Source: Ostrinia nubilalis (taxonomy: Eukaryota; Arthropoda; Insecta; Lepidoptera; Crambidae). Taken from it: a stretch of 64,000 bases of DNA. Under the pieces are notes generated by a model that saw only the letters and a program-made list of their open reading frames with translations, searched no databases and was not told the origin of the DNA. Made by a program: the position numbers and the translations under genes. The DNA lies in the NCBI RefSeq assembly GCF_963855985.1, contig NC_087110.1:8485001-8549000 (forward strand), read 5' to 3'. Shown here piece after piece: positions 52,401-64,000 of this stretch (positions are counted from its first letter, which is position 1; every line of letters starts with the position of its first letter).

Positions 52401-52516
52401 GGAATAGATGGACTATATTATTCATTCACATTTCACATCACATCAAGCTCAATCATTTTAAAAGTAAGATCGTTTGCAGTAATTTAGGCTAGATGACAAA
52501 ATTTCAATTATTTGTC
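49428..52516. other. Intergenic or intronic stretch with a promoter-like patch
   Basis: Mostly AT-rich without repeats. At 49980-50035 AAGGCGGAGCGGAGCG resembles 32390-32400 and 32715-32730. The patch at 50880-51000 is listed separately. Confidence 0.4.
50880..51000 (+). promoter_or_regulatory. Promoter-like GC-richer patch
   Basis: CCGCCTTTTTACCGCCAATC, GTACCGCGCCGCACGCCTGC and GCGCAGTCGCGCGCGTTCC are CpG-rich in an AT-rich setting, followed by a leader-like GTGCGAGTTAAAAAAAGTG. An ATG ORF of 121 codons (50981-51346) follows; I do not recognise it and it looks like translated leader. Could be a first exon of an unseen plus-strand gene. Confidence 0.3.
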
Positions 52517-52750
52517 TGTCAGACAGATAATTAGAAAATATTGGACTCGCATTTTTTATTTTCTTTCATAATTAAATAATATCAGTGCTACGTAAGTAAG
52601 TTAATTGGCGCGTTACGTCACGCCTACGTAGACTTTTTACTCAAAAGTGACGTCACGCGACATTTCAACACAAAATAATACTGTAATTATTCGATTATGT
52701 AAAAAAATAAAAAATAAGTGTCCAATATTTGTTTATTATCTGTCTGATGG
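52517..52750. mobile_element. MITE with TCAGACAGATAAT / ATATTGGAC inverted repeats
   Basis: Left TCAGACAGATAATTAGAAAA then TATTGGAC; right is the reverse complement TCAGACAGATAATAAACAAA then TATTGGAC. The inside holds GCGTTACGTCACGCC and GTGACGTCACGCGAC. Confidence 0.7.
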
Positions 52751-52784
52751 ACTAAATAGAATGTCAATTTCATTACCCAGTCAT

Positions 52785-52875
52785 CTTCTTCTTTGCATGG
52801 CCCATTCCCATTTTATTTGGGGTCGGCCTTCGGCGTCATGCGTCTCCAGGCGGGTCCTGGGTTGTCTTACTGTCA
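52785..52875 (+). mobile_element. Dispersed repeat fragment (CATTCCCATTTTATTTGGGG)
   Basis: Common insect repeat text: GGCCCATTCCCATTTTATTT, GGGGTCGGCCTTCGGCGTCA. Class uncertain. Confidence 0.5.
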
Positions 52876-53173
52876 TCATACTTCATCACTCAGTCATCAC
52901 CCCAATTAAAATAACTTCGCAGTTATAAGACTTATAAGACGTCGATTGGACAAGGAGTTCTAGTTTATAGATGTCTAAAAGATTTTCAAAGGAAAATATT
53001 CGATAATACAGCTGTCACCTACTTAGTAGGACAGTGAATAGGTTCGGCTTCTGAATTGAGAATTACAGCTTGAGCATGACGAATTTAATATGAAAGCTCA
53101 TATTTGATTAGAGGATGAGCACGCTCAAGTCCAAACTCACAACTGAGTCTTCTTAAGTTCTTAGTTTTGTAGG

Positions 53174-53301
53174 ACAGTCAGCGTCAAATAGATGGTGACA
53201 CCCAAACTAGCCAAAAAGTTTGCGTAACGAACAAATAAGGTGATGTCAACTTTTTGTTCACTTTGGGTGTCACAAACTACAAAGTATTTGACGCTGACTG
53301 T
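53174..53301. mobile_element. 128-bp palindromic MITE ACAGTCAGCGTCAAATA
   Basis: Both ends read ACAGTCAGCGTCAAATA inwards; arms continue with GTGACACCCAAA and AAAAAGTT. Confidence 0.8.
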
Positions 53302-53339
53302 ACTAGAAATACGTCAGTGAGGACTGTTGAGTAAAACTA

Positions 53340-53516
53340 AGAGTAGGCGCACACCGTTGATTTTTCGTCGGCCGATAGTTTAGTCGGGCAGTTGATCAGT
53401 ATGGGCATGTATGGGAGTGCGCACACTACGCCGATTCGATTTGGCCGATTCTTCATACAAAATAAAATCGGGCACAACTATCGGCCAACTAAAAATCAAC
53501 GGTGTGCGCCTACTCT
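53340..53516. mobile_element. 177-bp palindromic MITE AGAGTAGGCGCACACCGTTG
   Basis: Both ends read AGAGTAGGCGCACACCGTTG inwards, then ATTTTT..GT.GGCCGATAGTT. Located 38 bp after another palindromic MITE. Confidence 0.85.
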
Positions 53517-54167
53517 AAACCGATCTAGATGCAATCATCGCGCTAACGTCGGTTGCAGCGGGACCACATAGCACACAGCTATCTGACAGCTCGACACGTG
53601 ACTGCGAGCATGGTCATCATTCATTCTAACCACCTGTCAGGGCTGGCAAAAACTGGAATTGCATTTCAACATGAGCTTGAGTTGTTATTTTAGTACATAT
53701 ATCGTTGTGGTATATCGATTACGATATCCTCAAAAACTTCCCCAACCCGTCTTGAGTCAGAGGTCGGAGTGTAGGCAAAATTTTCCATTGATTTCAGCGA
53801 ATAAATAAGTCGTGCTCCTCCTGCACTAAATTACCTGATGATGGATAATAAAAAAACAACGTGATTTTTCACACTAATTGTTTAGGATGTTATTTGTAAT
53901 TATTGCTAAAAATGATAAATGTTGTTAATAAATCTCAAAGTTTTTTCACGATGGCGATACCGGCTCCAAATCCGATATTTTTTGCACGTAGTCTAAAAAG
54001 TGTGTTTTGAATTACGCAACATGGCCAATTAATTAATTAAGTAAATAAATTAATGCAATTAGTCAGCAGGTCTGTCCGACCCGATTGTGTCATGTTATAG
54101 ATGCCTGAGCTAAAAGTTGGCACCAGTGTTGTGACTTAAATGGTTAGAGACTTAATAAAATATAGGC

Positions 54168-54690
54168 AAATATGCCATATTTGGCTGGGCAGCGTTCGCG
54201 AAACTTCGCGATATTCTCACGTCCGAAATACCGCAGTGGCTCAAGACAAAAGTCTTTGACCAGGGTGTGTTGCAAGTTATCGTATTAGATTTGAGAGGTG
54301 GTCGTTTACTATGGGCCTCATAAGAAGGCTTAAGGTCACCCAAAGGGCGATGGAGCGTGCTATGCTCGGAGTTTCCCTATGTGATCGAATCAGAAATTAG
54401 GACATCCGCAGGAGAACCAAAATGATAAAATAGCTCGCAGAATCGCTAAAATCAAGTGGCAGTGGGCGGGGCACATAGCTCGCAGAGCTGGTGGCCGCTG
54501 GGGCAGAAAAGTTCTCGAGTGGCGGCCACGAGCCTGTTGACGTAGTGTGTGCAGGCCTCCCACTAGGTGAACCGATGAAGGTCGTGGGAGGTGCCTGGAT
54601 GCGGGCGGCGCAGGACCGGTCTTTGTGGAAATCCTTTGTCCAAGTGGACGCCATTCGGCTGAAACGAACTAATAACGAGTGCCATATTTG
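54168..54690 (+). mobile_element. RTE-type LINE C-terminal part, internally deleted
   Basis: GGCTGGGCAGCGTTCGCGAA (GWAAF), GCGATGGAGCGTGCTATGCT (AMERAMLG), GTGGCAGTGGGCGGGGCACA (WQWAGHI), GGCCGCTGGGGCAGAAAAGT and the TDDL tail to GACGCCATTCGGCTGAAACG, with several deletions. Confidence 0.8.
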
Positions 54691-54861
54691 GTATTTTAAA
54701 TAACCCCCTCAGTCCAGCACGGACACAAGATTTAAACTTGGCCCTTTGAGCCGGATGCCAAAGGTATGTAATAATTGTAAGGTAATTGGTATGATTGCTT
54801 TTGGAGGGATGGAATGGAATTCCTGATAAGTGCCAACCCTGGAAAGAGGTGCGATTGTAAT

Positions 54862-54892
54862 AAAGATAAAGATAAAGATAAAGATAAAGATA
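54862..54892 (+). repeat. (AAAGAT)n microsatellite
   Basis: Five copies of GATAAA in a row before TATTTATTTACATAAAC, a usual 3' end of lepidopteran non-LTR elements. Confidence 0.85.
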
Positions 54893-55364
54893 TTTATTTA
54901 CATAAACATGTGTGAAAACATATTACAAAGCAACATGATTTGGTCTTACAGTTTTAACAGGTGATAGGTACAACATGTTTTACCAAGATATTGGCATGTA
55001 AATCGGATATCGGTATTTCTGCAACGAGCTGAAACGGCATCTAACTGTGCACTATAAATGCACTGCGAAGATACATGTGGCTATCTAAAACTGTTCAACT
55101 AAACAGATTTAAAGAAATATCTTAAAAAAACAAGCCAATGTTTTAATCGTCCAATTAAGATATGGAGCTAATTTTTTTTATTTTTCAACGAAATTTATTT
55201 GTTTTATAATTATAAATGGGAGCAATTGAAAATAAATCATTTGCCATAGTCACGAACCACTAGTGTTTACGGACAATTCATTTTCAATAATTGTTTAGGT
55301 GACTGCTTTTTAGTGGTGGCTCAGAGAGAGACTAGATAGCAGGTATCAAGTCCTTGAAGGAATG

Positions 55365-55570
55365 TGCGTTTTTTATGGGACAGGAGGCAAATGATCACCT
55401 GTTTTATCTTACTTTTACACCTTGTATAGTTCCACCACTCCAAGCTACAACTAACCTCACCAAACTATATTTCTTGAGTTTCTTGCGCTGCTTCTTCTCA
55501 GCACTGGCCCATTTATTGTCCTGAAGCAGTAGTAGGGTTAATACTGGGACGTGTAAAAGTGCTTTTTAAA
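55365..55570 (-). mobile_element. Non-LTR tail and TTACACGTCCCAGTATTA repeat, reverse
   Basis: TTTTTTATGGGACAGGAGGC is the reverse of the GCCTCCTGTCCCATAAAA tail; from 55455 on, GCGCTGCTTCTTCTCAGCAC to GGGACGTGTAAAAGTGC is the reverse of 7695-7875. Confidence 0.65.
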
Positions 55571-56046
55571 AGCCTACACGCACAAATAGAGTTTTATATC
55601 ACAAGTTCAAATCTTTTTTACGATTTTTGCTAGCGAACTTTAACGACCTTCCTGTTACACCCAAGTCAAGCAAGTTATCCATTACATTATGCAAGTGCTT
55701 ACTTAATAGACCATTGTAGTCCGATGATTCATTAGAGGCTTTGTAGACGCGTCCCACGGAACTGGTGTCTTTTTCTTGTTTGCTATTAACAGGCCACCGA
55801 CACCGGCTCTGTAAAAAAATCATTAAGACGTTTGATTAGTTAAGACTGCTCGACAATGCTAGGAAAAATCATTCCTAGGTATTTGCATATCACTTGAATA
55901 AATTACAATCTAATGAAAACTTATTCAATGATTTACTTACATTGAATTTTGAAGATTTGGGTATAAAACAAGTAGGTAATCATTAAGACGTTTAATAGTT
56001 GAGACTGCTCGACAATGCTAGGAACAATCTTTCCTAGGTATTTGCA

Positions 56047-57745
56047 TAAGGTAAACGGCTACTAGTTCGTGATAGTACGTAAGTTCGTAAGTTTTTTTTC
56101 TAGCTCAAATAATAAGCAAATGGAATATTATTTATAAAAATTCTTCATCACTACAAAAACTCTATTCTTTAAGCTATCTTAAAAACCAAGTACCAACATT
56201 GTGGCGCCAAAAATGAGAGCAATACGAAGCTTCAAACTCTCAGAGAGCCAAAAACAGCCGTGCGGCGTGAAAAGGTTGCTCTCACCGTAAGGTTAGCACT
56301 CCAACTTCTTAAGCTTATAGAAAGGCGAAGGAACGTCCATTTGAATAAAACTTATAATAGTGGTTTCATCTGTTCCTTGACAATTGATTTGGCTTAGAAA
56401 AAAGTTATAAGAAAACGTAGAATTCCTTTAAAATTGCCATTAATTGATTCACGAAATAGCGTACATATTATTTTTCGGGTGTCCCCTATTTCGTGACACT
56501 ACCGAATCAAGGATATTATGGGTAACATTTTGATGCTTGGTTTTTAAATAATTATTTATGATAATTGAAATGTAAGTTATGAAACAAATAATGCAATTAT
56601 TTAAGTTTCTCATGACCTAAATTCGGTATATGTTTCGTTCACTAGAATTTATATGACACGACTTTGAAGTTCACATAAATGGCAAATTTTAAGATAAATT
56701 AGCATAAGTACTACCAACGTAATTTTGGTTTTAATTCGATTTGTTTTATTTATATTTGTTATTTGTATTGTATATGAGATAGATAATAGTTAATTGACAC
56801 AATTTGACAATAATCCATGAATTTTACTAGGGGAATTTGGAATAATCAGTATCACGAAACAAGATACCGTATTATTGTTACTTTTTTCCAAGTTCGTGAT
56901 ATAAAAATGTATAGTGTTAGGTACTTTTATGACACATACCATCAAAGAAATCGACATATTTTTCAGTTTTTTTTAATACTTACCTACCTAAGAAATTAAT
57001 TAATTACTTACTTTTTATTATGAGTCATTGGCGTATCTGGGGTTATTTTCAGGGGGGGGGGGCTACCCTCACTTGAAACAGCTCCAGGAGTGGGATTATG
57101 GGGAGGAGGGCTTAACCCCCCCCCCCCCCCCCCCCCCCAAACATTTCTAATGGCTTGTATAAATATTTTCATTCACATACTTATCGTCAGAAATAACAAA
57201 TCAAAATTTTATGGGTACTAAGGGGGGGGGGGGGGGGGTAAGTCCTCCCCACCCTTCTAATGGTTATATAAATATTTTCACATATTGTTAGAATTAACAA
57301 ATCAAAATTTTATACTTAGGTACGTACCTAGCTAGACTCACATTATTTCTCATAAATATTTCAGGTAAGTATTATCGTCAATTTCACACAATTCATTTAT
57401 TCTAAATATACATTATCGTTTTTAATATATTAAACCCTTATTCATTATTAAAATATCCGAACTCGATGCCTAAAACCGTATCCCGAAATAGGGGACATGA
57501 GTTCACGAACTTAGAAACAGAGCAAAATTTTATCACGAAACAGGATCCAAACAAGAGGTCCGCAGAACAATTAATATTAAAAAAAGTTCAAACTGTATAA
57601 CTATAAATTATGTATTAAGTTACTGTCAAAAGACCAAAGTTTAGCATACAAAGGGTTTCATAGTGATATCATGCTTGGTTATTTTTAAATAAAATGTTAA
57701 AGTCGTAAGAGCCTTAATATACCGAAGTAGGGGGCACTTACCTTA
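56047..57745. mobile_element. Candidate 1.7 kb non-autonomous element with AAGGTAA ends
   Basis: Left ATAAGGTAAACGGCTACTAG, right reverse complement ATAAGGTAAGTGCCCCCTAC. Internal echoes GTCCCCTATTTCGTGAC (56481) and CGAAATAGGGGACATGAGTT (57484). Contains two homopolymer blocks. No long ORF. Confidence 0.5.
57047..57240. repeat. Poly(G), poly(C) and poly(G) homopolymer runs
   Basis: Runs of about 11 G (57051), about 22 C (57117) and about 18 G (57222) within repeated text AACAAATCAAAATTTTAT and TCTAATGG.TTATATAAATAT. Run lengths are unreliable in any assembly. Confidence 0.8.
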
Positions 57746-59333
57746 TCTCTTGAATAAATTACAATCTAAAGAAAACTTATTCAATGATTTACTTAAATTG
57801 AATTTTGAAGATTTGGGTATAAATCAATTAGTAATTAATTGGTCTAAGCATCACATAGTTTCTTAACAATTGGGAACACTAAGTGTACATCAGTGTTTAT
57901 GACATGTAAAACAGATAAAAAACATGTCACCTCTTTCTGTAATTGGGTAGAGAAATGGTAATGCACCACTCTACTACTAGTTCCATTCTACTCATTTCTT
58001 ACAGTTATTTGATATGATAGATACCTAGTCTAAATAGACAGAGTACATGATTAATATTTGCAAGATTTTGCCCTATTTTATGACCGACAACTTAATCACT
58101 AGTGCTTTCAACATTTCCTCCATCAAGTGACATTTAACTGAATTCCGTTGAGCCTATATTTTAACTGGCTAGCCTTGACTTGAACTGTGGTTTATTTTTG
58201 CGTGTACTAGTGCAGTTTACTGAGACTCCGTATTTGGTCAGCATAAAATGTGCAATCATTGTAGGTATAGGTTTTGGTACCTGTGCAAAACTGGTGGACC
58301 AATACATTCATAGCACAGTAGTGCGTGCTCACTACTGTACCAAAATCTTATGTACCTCGCACAGCTAAATAGCATGTTGGCATATCTTCAGTTTCACCAT
58401 ATAATAATCTTCATTCTTCTTCTAAACGTAGAACAGAATCAAGTCGAAGACCTCTACCTCTTAAACACCAGAAACTTGAATTAAACAGGTTTTCCCCATG
58501 ACTCAGAGCGTTTTGTCTAATCATTCATTAATTTGTCGATTTATTTAGATTGTTAAAAACTTATTTGAGGCAGGCATTGGCACACAGCTGATGCTATGCG
58601 GTGTGATGAAATCTAGACATTACTTATCTGTTTTACCATTGGAGTTTTACAACCATAGATTAATTTTCTGGACGATGAGTTAGTTACCTGTTACCTGGGA
58701 TGGAAAATTATCTGATTTTTAATGCTAGGTATGTGTGGCATTGCAGAGTTCCTAACTATGCTTAAATATTGCTATGTTTTCAATTAAAACAGACCAATAA
58801 TTCACAATTTGGTTTCATTTATTTACAAAAAATAGCGAGCTACAAATAAAACAGTTAACCACAGTCAATCTACAACGCAAAAATGCTAAGAATTCTGTAC
58901 CATTCACGAACATGTCATGATGCAATACTTCGAATATGCAAATATTACTCTGACTCAAGCGATTAGCATGTCTGCGTGGGTGTCACCTCTTGCTTTAATT
59001 ACATCTAATATCAACCTTAATTCTTTTACCATAAGGCTGTTGTAACAGAGTTATCACAGATAATGCAAATTTCTTTGTATTTTTAATAAATATGACCAGC
59101 AAAGGCAACAGGTTTCGCTGTGAATGATTCGTGTTAAGGTTAAAAAACGTTTTGTCACTTAGTTAGTAATTTTAAGGGTCAATTTTGTCTTCTTATATTG
59201 TGTGGGTTCATAAAAAATGGGGTCACACCACAACCCTGTGTGATAGGTCTGATTTTCTATACGCGTCTCACATGGGTCATGTTTATCAGATGATTGTTGT
59301 AGGTACTTAGATGTTTCTCAGAATTGGAAACTG

Positions 59334-59530
59334 AGATTTTACCAGTCTGTCGCTATTTAACAACAATATTAACAGCATTGTTGTGTTTTGGCAGTAGGAG
59401 CCTGAAGTTAAGACGGGCTGTTCCTCTGTGGTTGAAAATTCTGGTTGAAGTACTCTTTTTCCTTCTGAGCCAGATAATTGTTTCCAGATGAGATGCGAAC
59501 CAAGCGCTTTTCCGATGTGTCTTAAAAATA
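59334..59530 (+). mobile_element. 3' half of the SINE at 29237-29561, diverged
   Basis: CCAGTCTGTCGC, CAATATTAACAGCATTGTTG, TTCCTCTGTGGTTGA and CCAGATGAGATGCGAACCAA align with 29375-29550. The tRNA head is missing. Confidence 0.65.
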
Positions 59531-59847
59531 CACTCAATTTAGTTGCATCCAGTAAGAATTTTAAACTACTAAGTAAGTAATTCTGTATTCCACTTTGAAA
59601 TACAGACAATCTCGAATAGTATTTCTTTTTGCATAATTTTAAATGCAATGCACATTTGCTTTATAAACCGAACAAAGCACCGGCATTCTCGTATCTTTTT
59701 ACCACGATAAATAAAATGGTAAGAGTACATAACTAAATAAAGAGTAAAAAACCTTTATAGACCTTATCTCCGCAGGCTCGCGCTCATAAAGACATGCAAA
59801 TGCCCAGAGAGAAGCCTTAGGACGCGGCTACATTGACAATAAATAGT

Positions 59848-59972
59848 CATCATCATTTCAGCCACAGGACGTCCACAGCTGAACATAGGCCTCCCCCAAT
59901 GATTTCCACATCGCCCGGTTGGTAGCGGCCTGCATTCAGCGCCTTCCTGCTACCTTTATGAGGTCGTCGGTA
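59848..59972 (-). mobile_element. RTE-type LINE 3' end fragment
   Basis: TTTCAGCCACAGGACGTCCA, TAGGCCTCCCCCAATGATTT and CTACCTTTATGAGGTCGTCG. Confidence 0.75.
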
Positions 59973-62900
59973 AAGTACGAGTATCTAAAAGGCAGAAAAC
60001 AAAGAGAAATAGAGCTCTCTTAGAGAGCTAGACTAGCTAGAGGAATGCCTATTTGGGACGTGTTGAAACAGTAAAAAAACTAATTATGCAATTCGTTCCA
60101 AATCCGGATGCCTAGAAGTTTAGATAATTTAATTAATTACAATTCATTAAAAAATCAATTTGATAAGGTTGCATATAATGTAGGAACTCTACGACATAAA
60201 CATTAATGTAGAATTTGTAGATTGTAGACGCGCCCTTAGCTTTTGCAATCGTGCGAAAGAAAACAATTACTATAAAAGTAATTCTTTTGGCATAATTAAG
60301 TCGGTTTAAATAGTAATAAACTGAATAAATGCTTGAATTGAAACGTTTTATTCGCGCTAATAGACTTCTACGGGTTGTAGAGATCCAAAGAGATTGGATT
60401 TATTTTAAATCAACTTTGTAAAACTATTATCTCTAAATGTTACAATAAGAATTACGCAACATCGCACGATTTGAAAAAAATATGGTAAAATGGTTAATAT
60501 GTGAACCAGTAGGACGCTAATTTTGATAGGGAAAAGGTAGAATTCTTTGTTATTGGAATATCTACTATACTCAGTCAACATTATATTCCTTCATAGTCTC
60601 TATTGCACGCACGACCCTCTTTAATTTTCTAGGGAAATGGATGATTTGGTTTACACTCCCCACACTGGCCAGACGGGGTGGAGAGTCCTCAATTCAGACT
60701 TCAATAAATTACTTATACATTCTCAACGAGTCGAAACTTTTTTCTAGGCCGACAATGACATTCAAGTCTAGGTCAATTACAGGATTTGGACTAAACAATT
60801 TACGCGTCAGGTCAGACTGTCGTAAGGTCGAGAGTCCCTCGTTTTTCTTCTGTATTCTCATGCAAAACGCGTATTTACCCTGCCCCCGGTACAGTTCTAT
60901 GAACCCTGGACATTTTGTCTTCGCCTCACGTCTCAGAGCCATATTATCACGCCTCGGCGGATGCCGGGTTAACTGTTTTGCTGACGTTTTTGTAAAATGA
61001 ACTCTATTTTTGTCGCAACTGGGTTGGTTATTGGGGTCATATTTGCTGTTTTTGGAGGGCTTGAGATATGGCAAGTGTTGTAGGGCAGGTGTAACTTTGA
61101 TGATTAGATAAGTCTCTTGTCTTCGCTAAACATGATCATAGTTAAAGAATCTTTTTGGTTGAAGAAAAATACTCGTTTTGTATCGAAATCGCGGTTTTTA
61201 TCAAATGTCGCATGGAATTTCGTGAGTTTCGTGACCATATTGTTAAAATTTAACATACCTAATGACAAAAATTCCTAATCAACCAACAGTCAGTAATGTT
61301 CAGTATTTTTAATCCACTTCATATCAACTCTCAAACAACCAATGAATGCGCTTCAAGTTAGGTAGGTCGTAAAATTATAAAGTCTTTTTTAACCATCAAT
61401 TAAGTAAATACAGACATCACGAGAGCTTGCTAACGGCATCTGCGACCATTAAAACTCTTTATCAACATAATCTATTCAGTTTCGCGTCATAAAGCTCGAC
61501 CCACTGATTCTGACGTATTCGCTAATATGCGGCCATACAGTTACGTACAATAAGGTAATAATATCCCATAGTAACCATTACCTAATGCATTGCATCCTTC
61601 CGCGTTGCATCGACTATTAGAGTTTTTCACGCAACCAGAGCAAATCACGCGCAGGTTTCGCCGTTACGCTCGCACATCTGCGAAAATTGGCCTGTGGGAG
61701 AGCGACAGTCGTGGAACCAATGAGGCGGGTAATGACTGATAAACAATAGGGATGGGTTTACTGGAGCGCGGTAAAGATTAGCTCTAGGGCTTTTACAGTT
61801 ACTTTTGTTCCTGTATAGGTATAGGCTAGATAGACTTTCTCGATCCGAAAGTTCTGGGTTATACTCCTAAGTGGGGCACACAGGTTATCCCTTTCAGCTG
61901 GTCTGCCCGGATGGGCCATGTCTATTATCATTGGCTCCTAAATCAAACAATAGGTTTGGTGACATCAAGGTCACACGATAGGTGGACAAATAATGTATAT
62001 TTTAAAAGATGTATCTCAAAGATATGCACATCAATGTGTAACCTACCTTAACACCGATCTTTCAGAACTTGTAATCTCAACAAAAATGTAGGTTGTCTGA
62101 TGAGCTAAAGAAATCTTGGATTGCATACCAATAAAAACGACTTGTGACATAAATGACTCATTATTTAAAATCCAATTAATTATTATGATAACAGAGAAAT
62201 GAGGTTCAACTTAACACCTGTTTAAATTTTTTATCAACCTCGTTATTGCTTTGTAGAGTAATGATTTAATTTCGTTTTCTCCCAAATTGACTTATTACGC
62301 CTGTGAAAGCCGATAATGACAAAAAGAGCCAGAAGAAAACTTTTTAATAAATCAATCATTGATTGATTGATGAGTTAGACAAAAAATCTATTTCAAAGAA
62401 TTGTTAATAACTCGTGAATGATATGTTTACAAGTTTACAATACTAATTAATTTGACAAGCTATTTGATTTGAAACTTGGGTTAATCCTCTCGTAGAAAAT
62501 CAGAAGAGTTAATTAAAAAACATGTCAACCGAATTAAAAACCTCCTTCCTTTTTGAAGTCAGTTAAAAAGAATAGCATGCTAGACACAATAGAAATGTCT
62601 CCAATCTCCCAAAAATTTTCTTTAGCAAAAGATATTTTTCAGCAACATTGCATCTGTTACAATAGAAGTTTATGGCATCACTCGGCTTCTATGGAATCGT
62701 GAAATCTGAGAGCCTCTGGTATTGTCTAAATAATGCAGTGACTATTAAAAATATTGAGAGCAAATTGCGTAGTACCGGGCTGGCAACTGCTCTATGCTGC
62801 TTGCTTCTGGATACAATAATATAGGAATAGATACTTTACTTCACAAACAAGGAAACGCAGTAAATATATACATTATACAGCAGCAAAGCTGAGTTCAGTG

Positions 62901-64000
62901 AACTGAGATAAGGACTTTCCCTGCGGAAAGCGAACAGATCGATTTGTCAGGGTGACGTCACGCTGTGCGTGCACAGACTTTGGAGACAAAGCTACGTGTT
63001 TGTAGTAAACTTAAGTGTAAAGTGAAAAGTGCTTAACTTTTTTGAGATCAGACATACTTTTAGGCGACTTTCTGACTCTGACATAGGAAGCTTTATCGCT
63101 CTTCTACTGAAAATATTTTCTTGGAAAAAGGTTGACTCAACTTTCAGTATCAGTCATATGTGCATCTTTTTCTTAAAGTCAAATGAAGCTTGCTATGTCT
63201 TTATCCTATTTCATTGTGTCCTACTTAAATAGGAGTCTGATTCTTAAGAATCTAACTCGGCCTGTGTGCTGAAAGTACACAAATCACTAAATTCACGTTA
63301 ACCCCAAGCTAAGCTTAAAAATTCATACTTGTGGAGGAGCTCAGATTCACCATAAGAATCCACGGTGGGATATGATTTAACTACAGACCTTCGTATCAGC
63401 AGTTTGACATTGATATCTTTGGGCTATTGTCGCTTTGTGTTTATTATGTAGGTAATTCAATTTTTATTTTTGTGTAATTTAGGATTTCAGTTAAAATAAA
63501 TGGTTTAATTTCTGTGACTAGACTGCGTGGCGTCTTTCAAGTCAACAGGAAAATTTATGTAGAGCTCAATTATTCATTAATAAATAAATTATCTTAATAA
63601 TTATCATAACCAGTATTCAATTTGCCATTATTGTGTTTATTTTTAGACAGATTTTTATTTCATTGTAAAATACCAACATATTTATTATTCACTGTTAATT
63701 TTTTACTAAAGTTTTAATTAAAAAAATAGATAAATGAAAAATGTGGAGGACATCGCGTCCGTAACATTTCTTCTAATAGAAAACGATTCGTATATTTTCA
63801 CAAACATTTTCTATTCTTCTTCGCGAGTTAATTGATTAATTAGTTATTTAATATACGTTACTTAACTGTATTTAATGAACATACATAACAAAAAAATAAA
63901 TTAATAAAATTCTTGTCGCTCGTATAGCAGCTGTCTAAATTGATCTGCCAATATTATTTTAAAATCCAAACGAGAAATTTGAAAAGTTCCGGAGACTGAG
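59973..64000. other. Right end, no gene recognised
   Basis: AT-rich. Overlapping open frames on both strands at 60641-61074 (119 and 121 codons) have no family I recognise; one of them may be a repeat remnant. A CpG-richer patch at 61600-61740 and a promoter-like patch at 62890-63020 (with GTGACGTCAC) may mark the 5' end of an unseen gene. No exon could be confirmed. Confidence 0.35.
62890..63020 (+). promoter_or_regulatory. Promoter-like patch with a CRE-type palindrome
   Basis: GGAAAGCGAACAGATCGATT, GGGTGACGTCACGC and GTGCGTGCACAGAC precede an A-rich leader-like AAGTGTAAAGTGAAAAGTGC. The style resembles the leader after 50960. No confirmed gene follows. Confidence 0.25.

Larger units (their letters stand above)
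55808..57835. repeat. Tandem duplication split by a 1.7 kb insertion
   Basis: Block A (ATTAAGACGTTT, GACTGCTCGACAATGCTAGG, TTCCTAGGTATTTGCAT) at 55822-55888 and 55981-56046. Block B (TGAATAAATTACAATCTAA, AAACTTATTCAATGATTTAC, GAAGATTTGGGTATAAA) at 55896-55968 and 57753-57823. Order A B A [insert] B. Confidence 0.8.

Noticed and set aside
60641..61074. Overlapping 119- and 121-codon ORFs on opposite strands
   Set aside because: No recognisable domain. Overlap on both strands with no splice context suggests chance or a worn repeat.

Overview
This 64 kb window is nuclear DNA of a lepidopteran (moth or butterfly). The evidence is AT-rich non-coding DNA, spliced animal genes, many 3' ends of RTE-type LINEs whose last ORF reads RWTDDI..KVAGKRW..A, a tRNA-derived SINE, LEP1/Helitron-like repeats ending in GCGGGCGG...GCTAGT, and dense palindromic MITEs. 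There are no prokaryotic operons and no viral or toxin genes. Almost all long ORFs are chance or repeat ORFs; the real genes are in short exons that I assembled by splice sites, reading phase and protein similarity from memory.

Gene 1 (minus strand, 1383-14933, running off the left edge) is the 5' part of an anoctamin-8 (TMEM16 family) gene. Five exons with matching phases (14813-14933, 13284-13412, 4785-4905, 4109-4214, 1383-1521) encode about 205 residues of the cytosolic N-terminal region. Gene 2 (plus strand, 17163-35072) is a complete 11-exon F-box gene of the FBXO33 type: 458 codons including the stop if one copy of exon 5 is used, with a probable 5'-UTR exon ending at 16208. The two genes are divergent, with about 1.1-2.2 kb between them.

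The outstanding feature is tandem amplification of exons. Five of the 16 coding exons in the window exist as local tandem copies: ano8 exon 2 (five truncated copies), ano8 exon 3 (one frameshifted copy), ano8 exon 5 (three copies, two of them open, in phase and differing from the parent mostly at synonymous sites), fbxo33 exon 5 (13 intact copies at an exact 146-bp period plus a decayed 14th), and the 3' end of fbxo33 exon 10 (five copies, most with a 5' splice site). The fbxo33 exon 5 array is the most unusual: each 114-bp exon is phase 0-0, and neighbouring copies are separated by introns of only 32 nt. Between the 13th and 14th copies the polypyrimidine tract has expanded to almost 1 kb.

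From 35 kb to the right edge I find no recognisable coding exon. 35.3-43 kb is repeat-poor and could hold a long fbxo33 3' UTR. 43-64 kb is intergenic or intronic DNA with MITEs, LINE fragments and two promoter-like GC-richer patches (about 50880-51000 and 62890-63020). All gene names rest on recognition by eye; no search was run.
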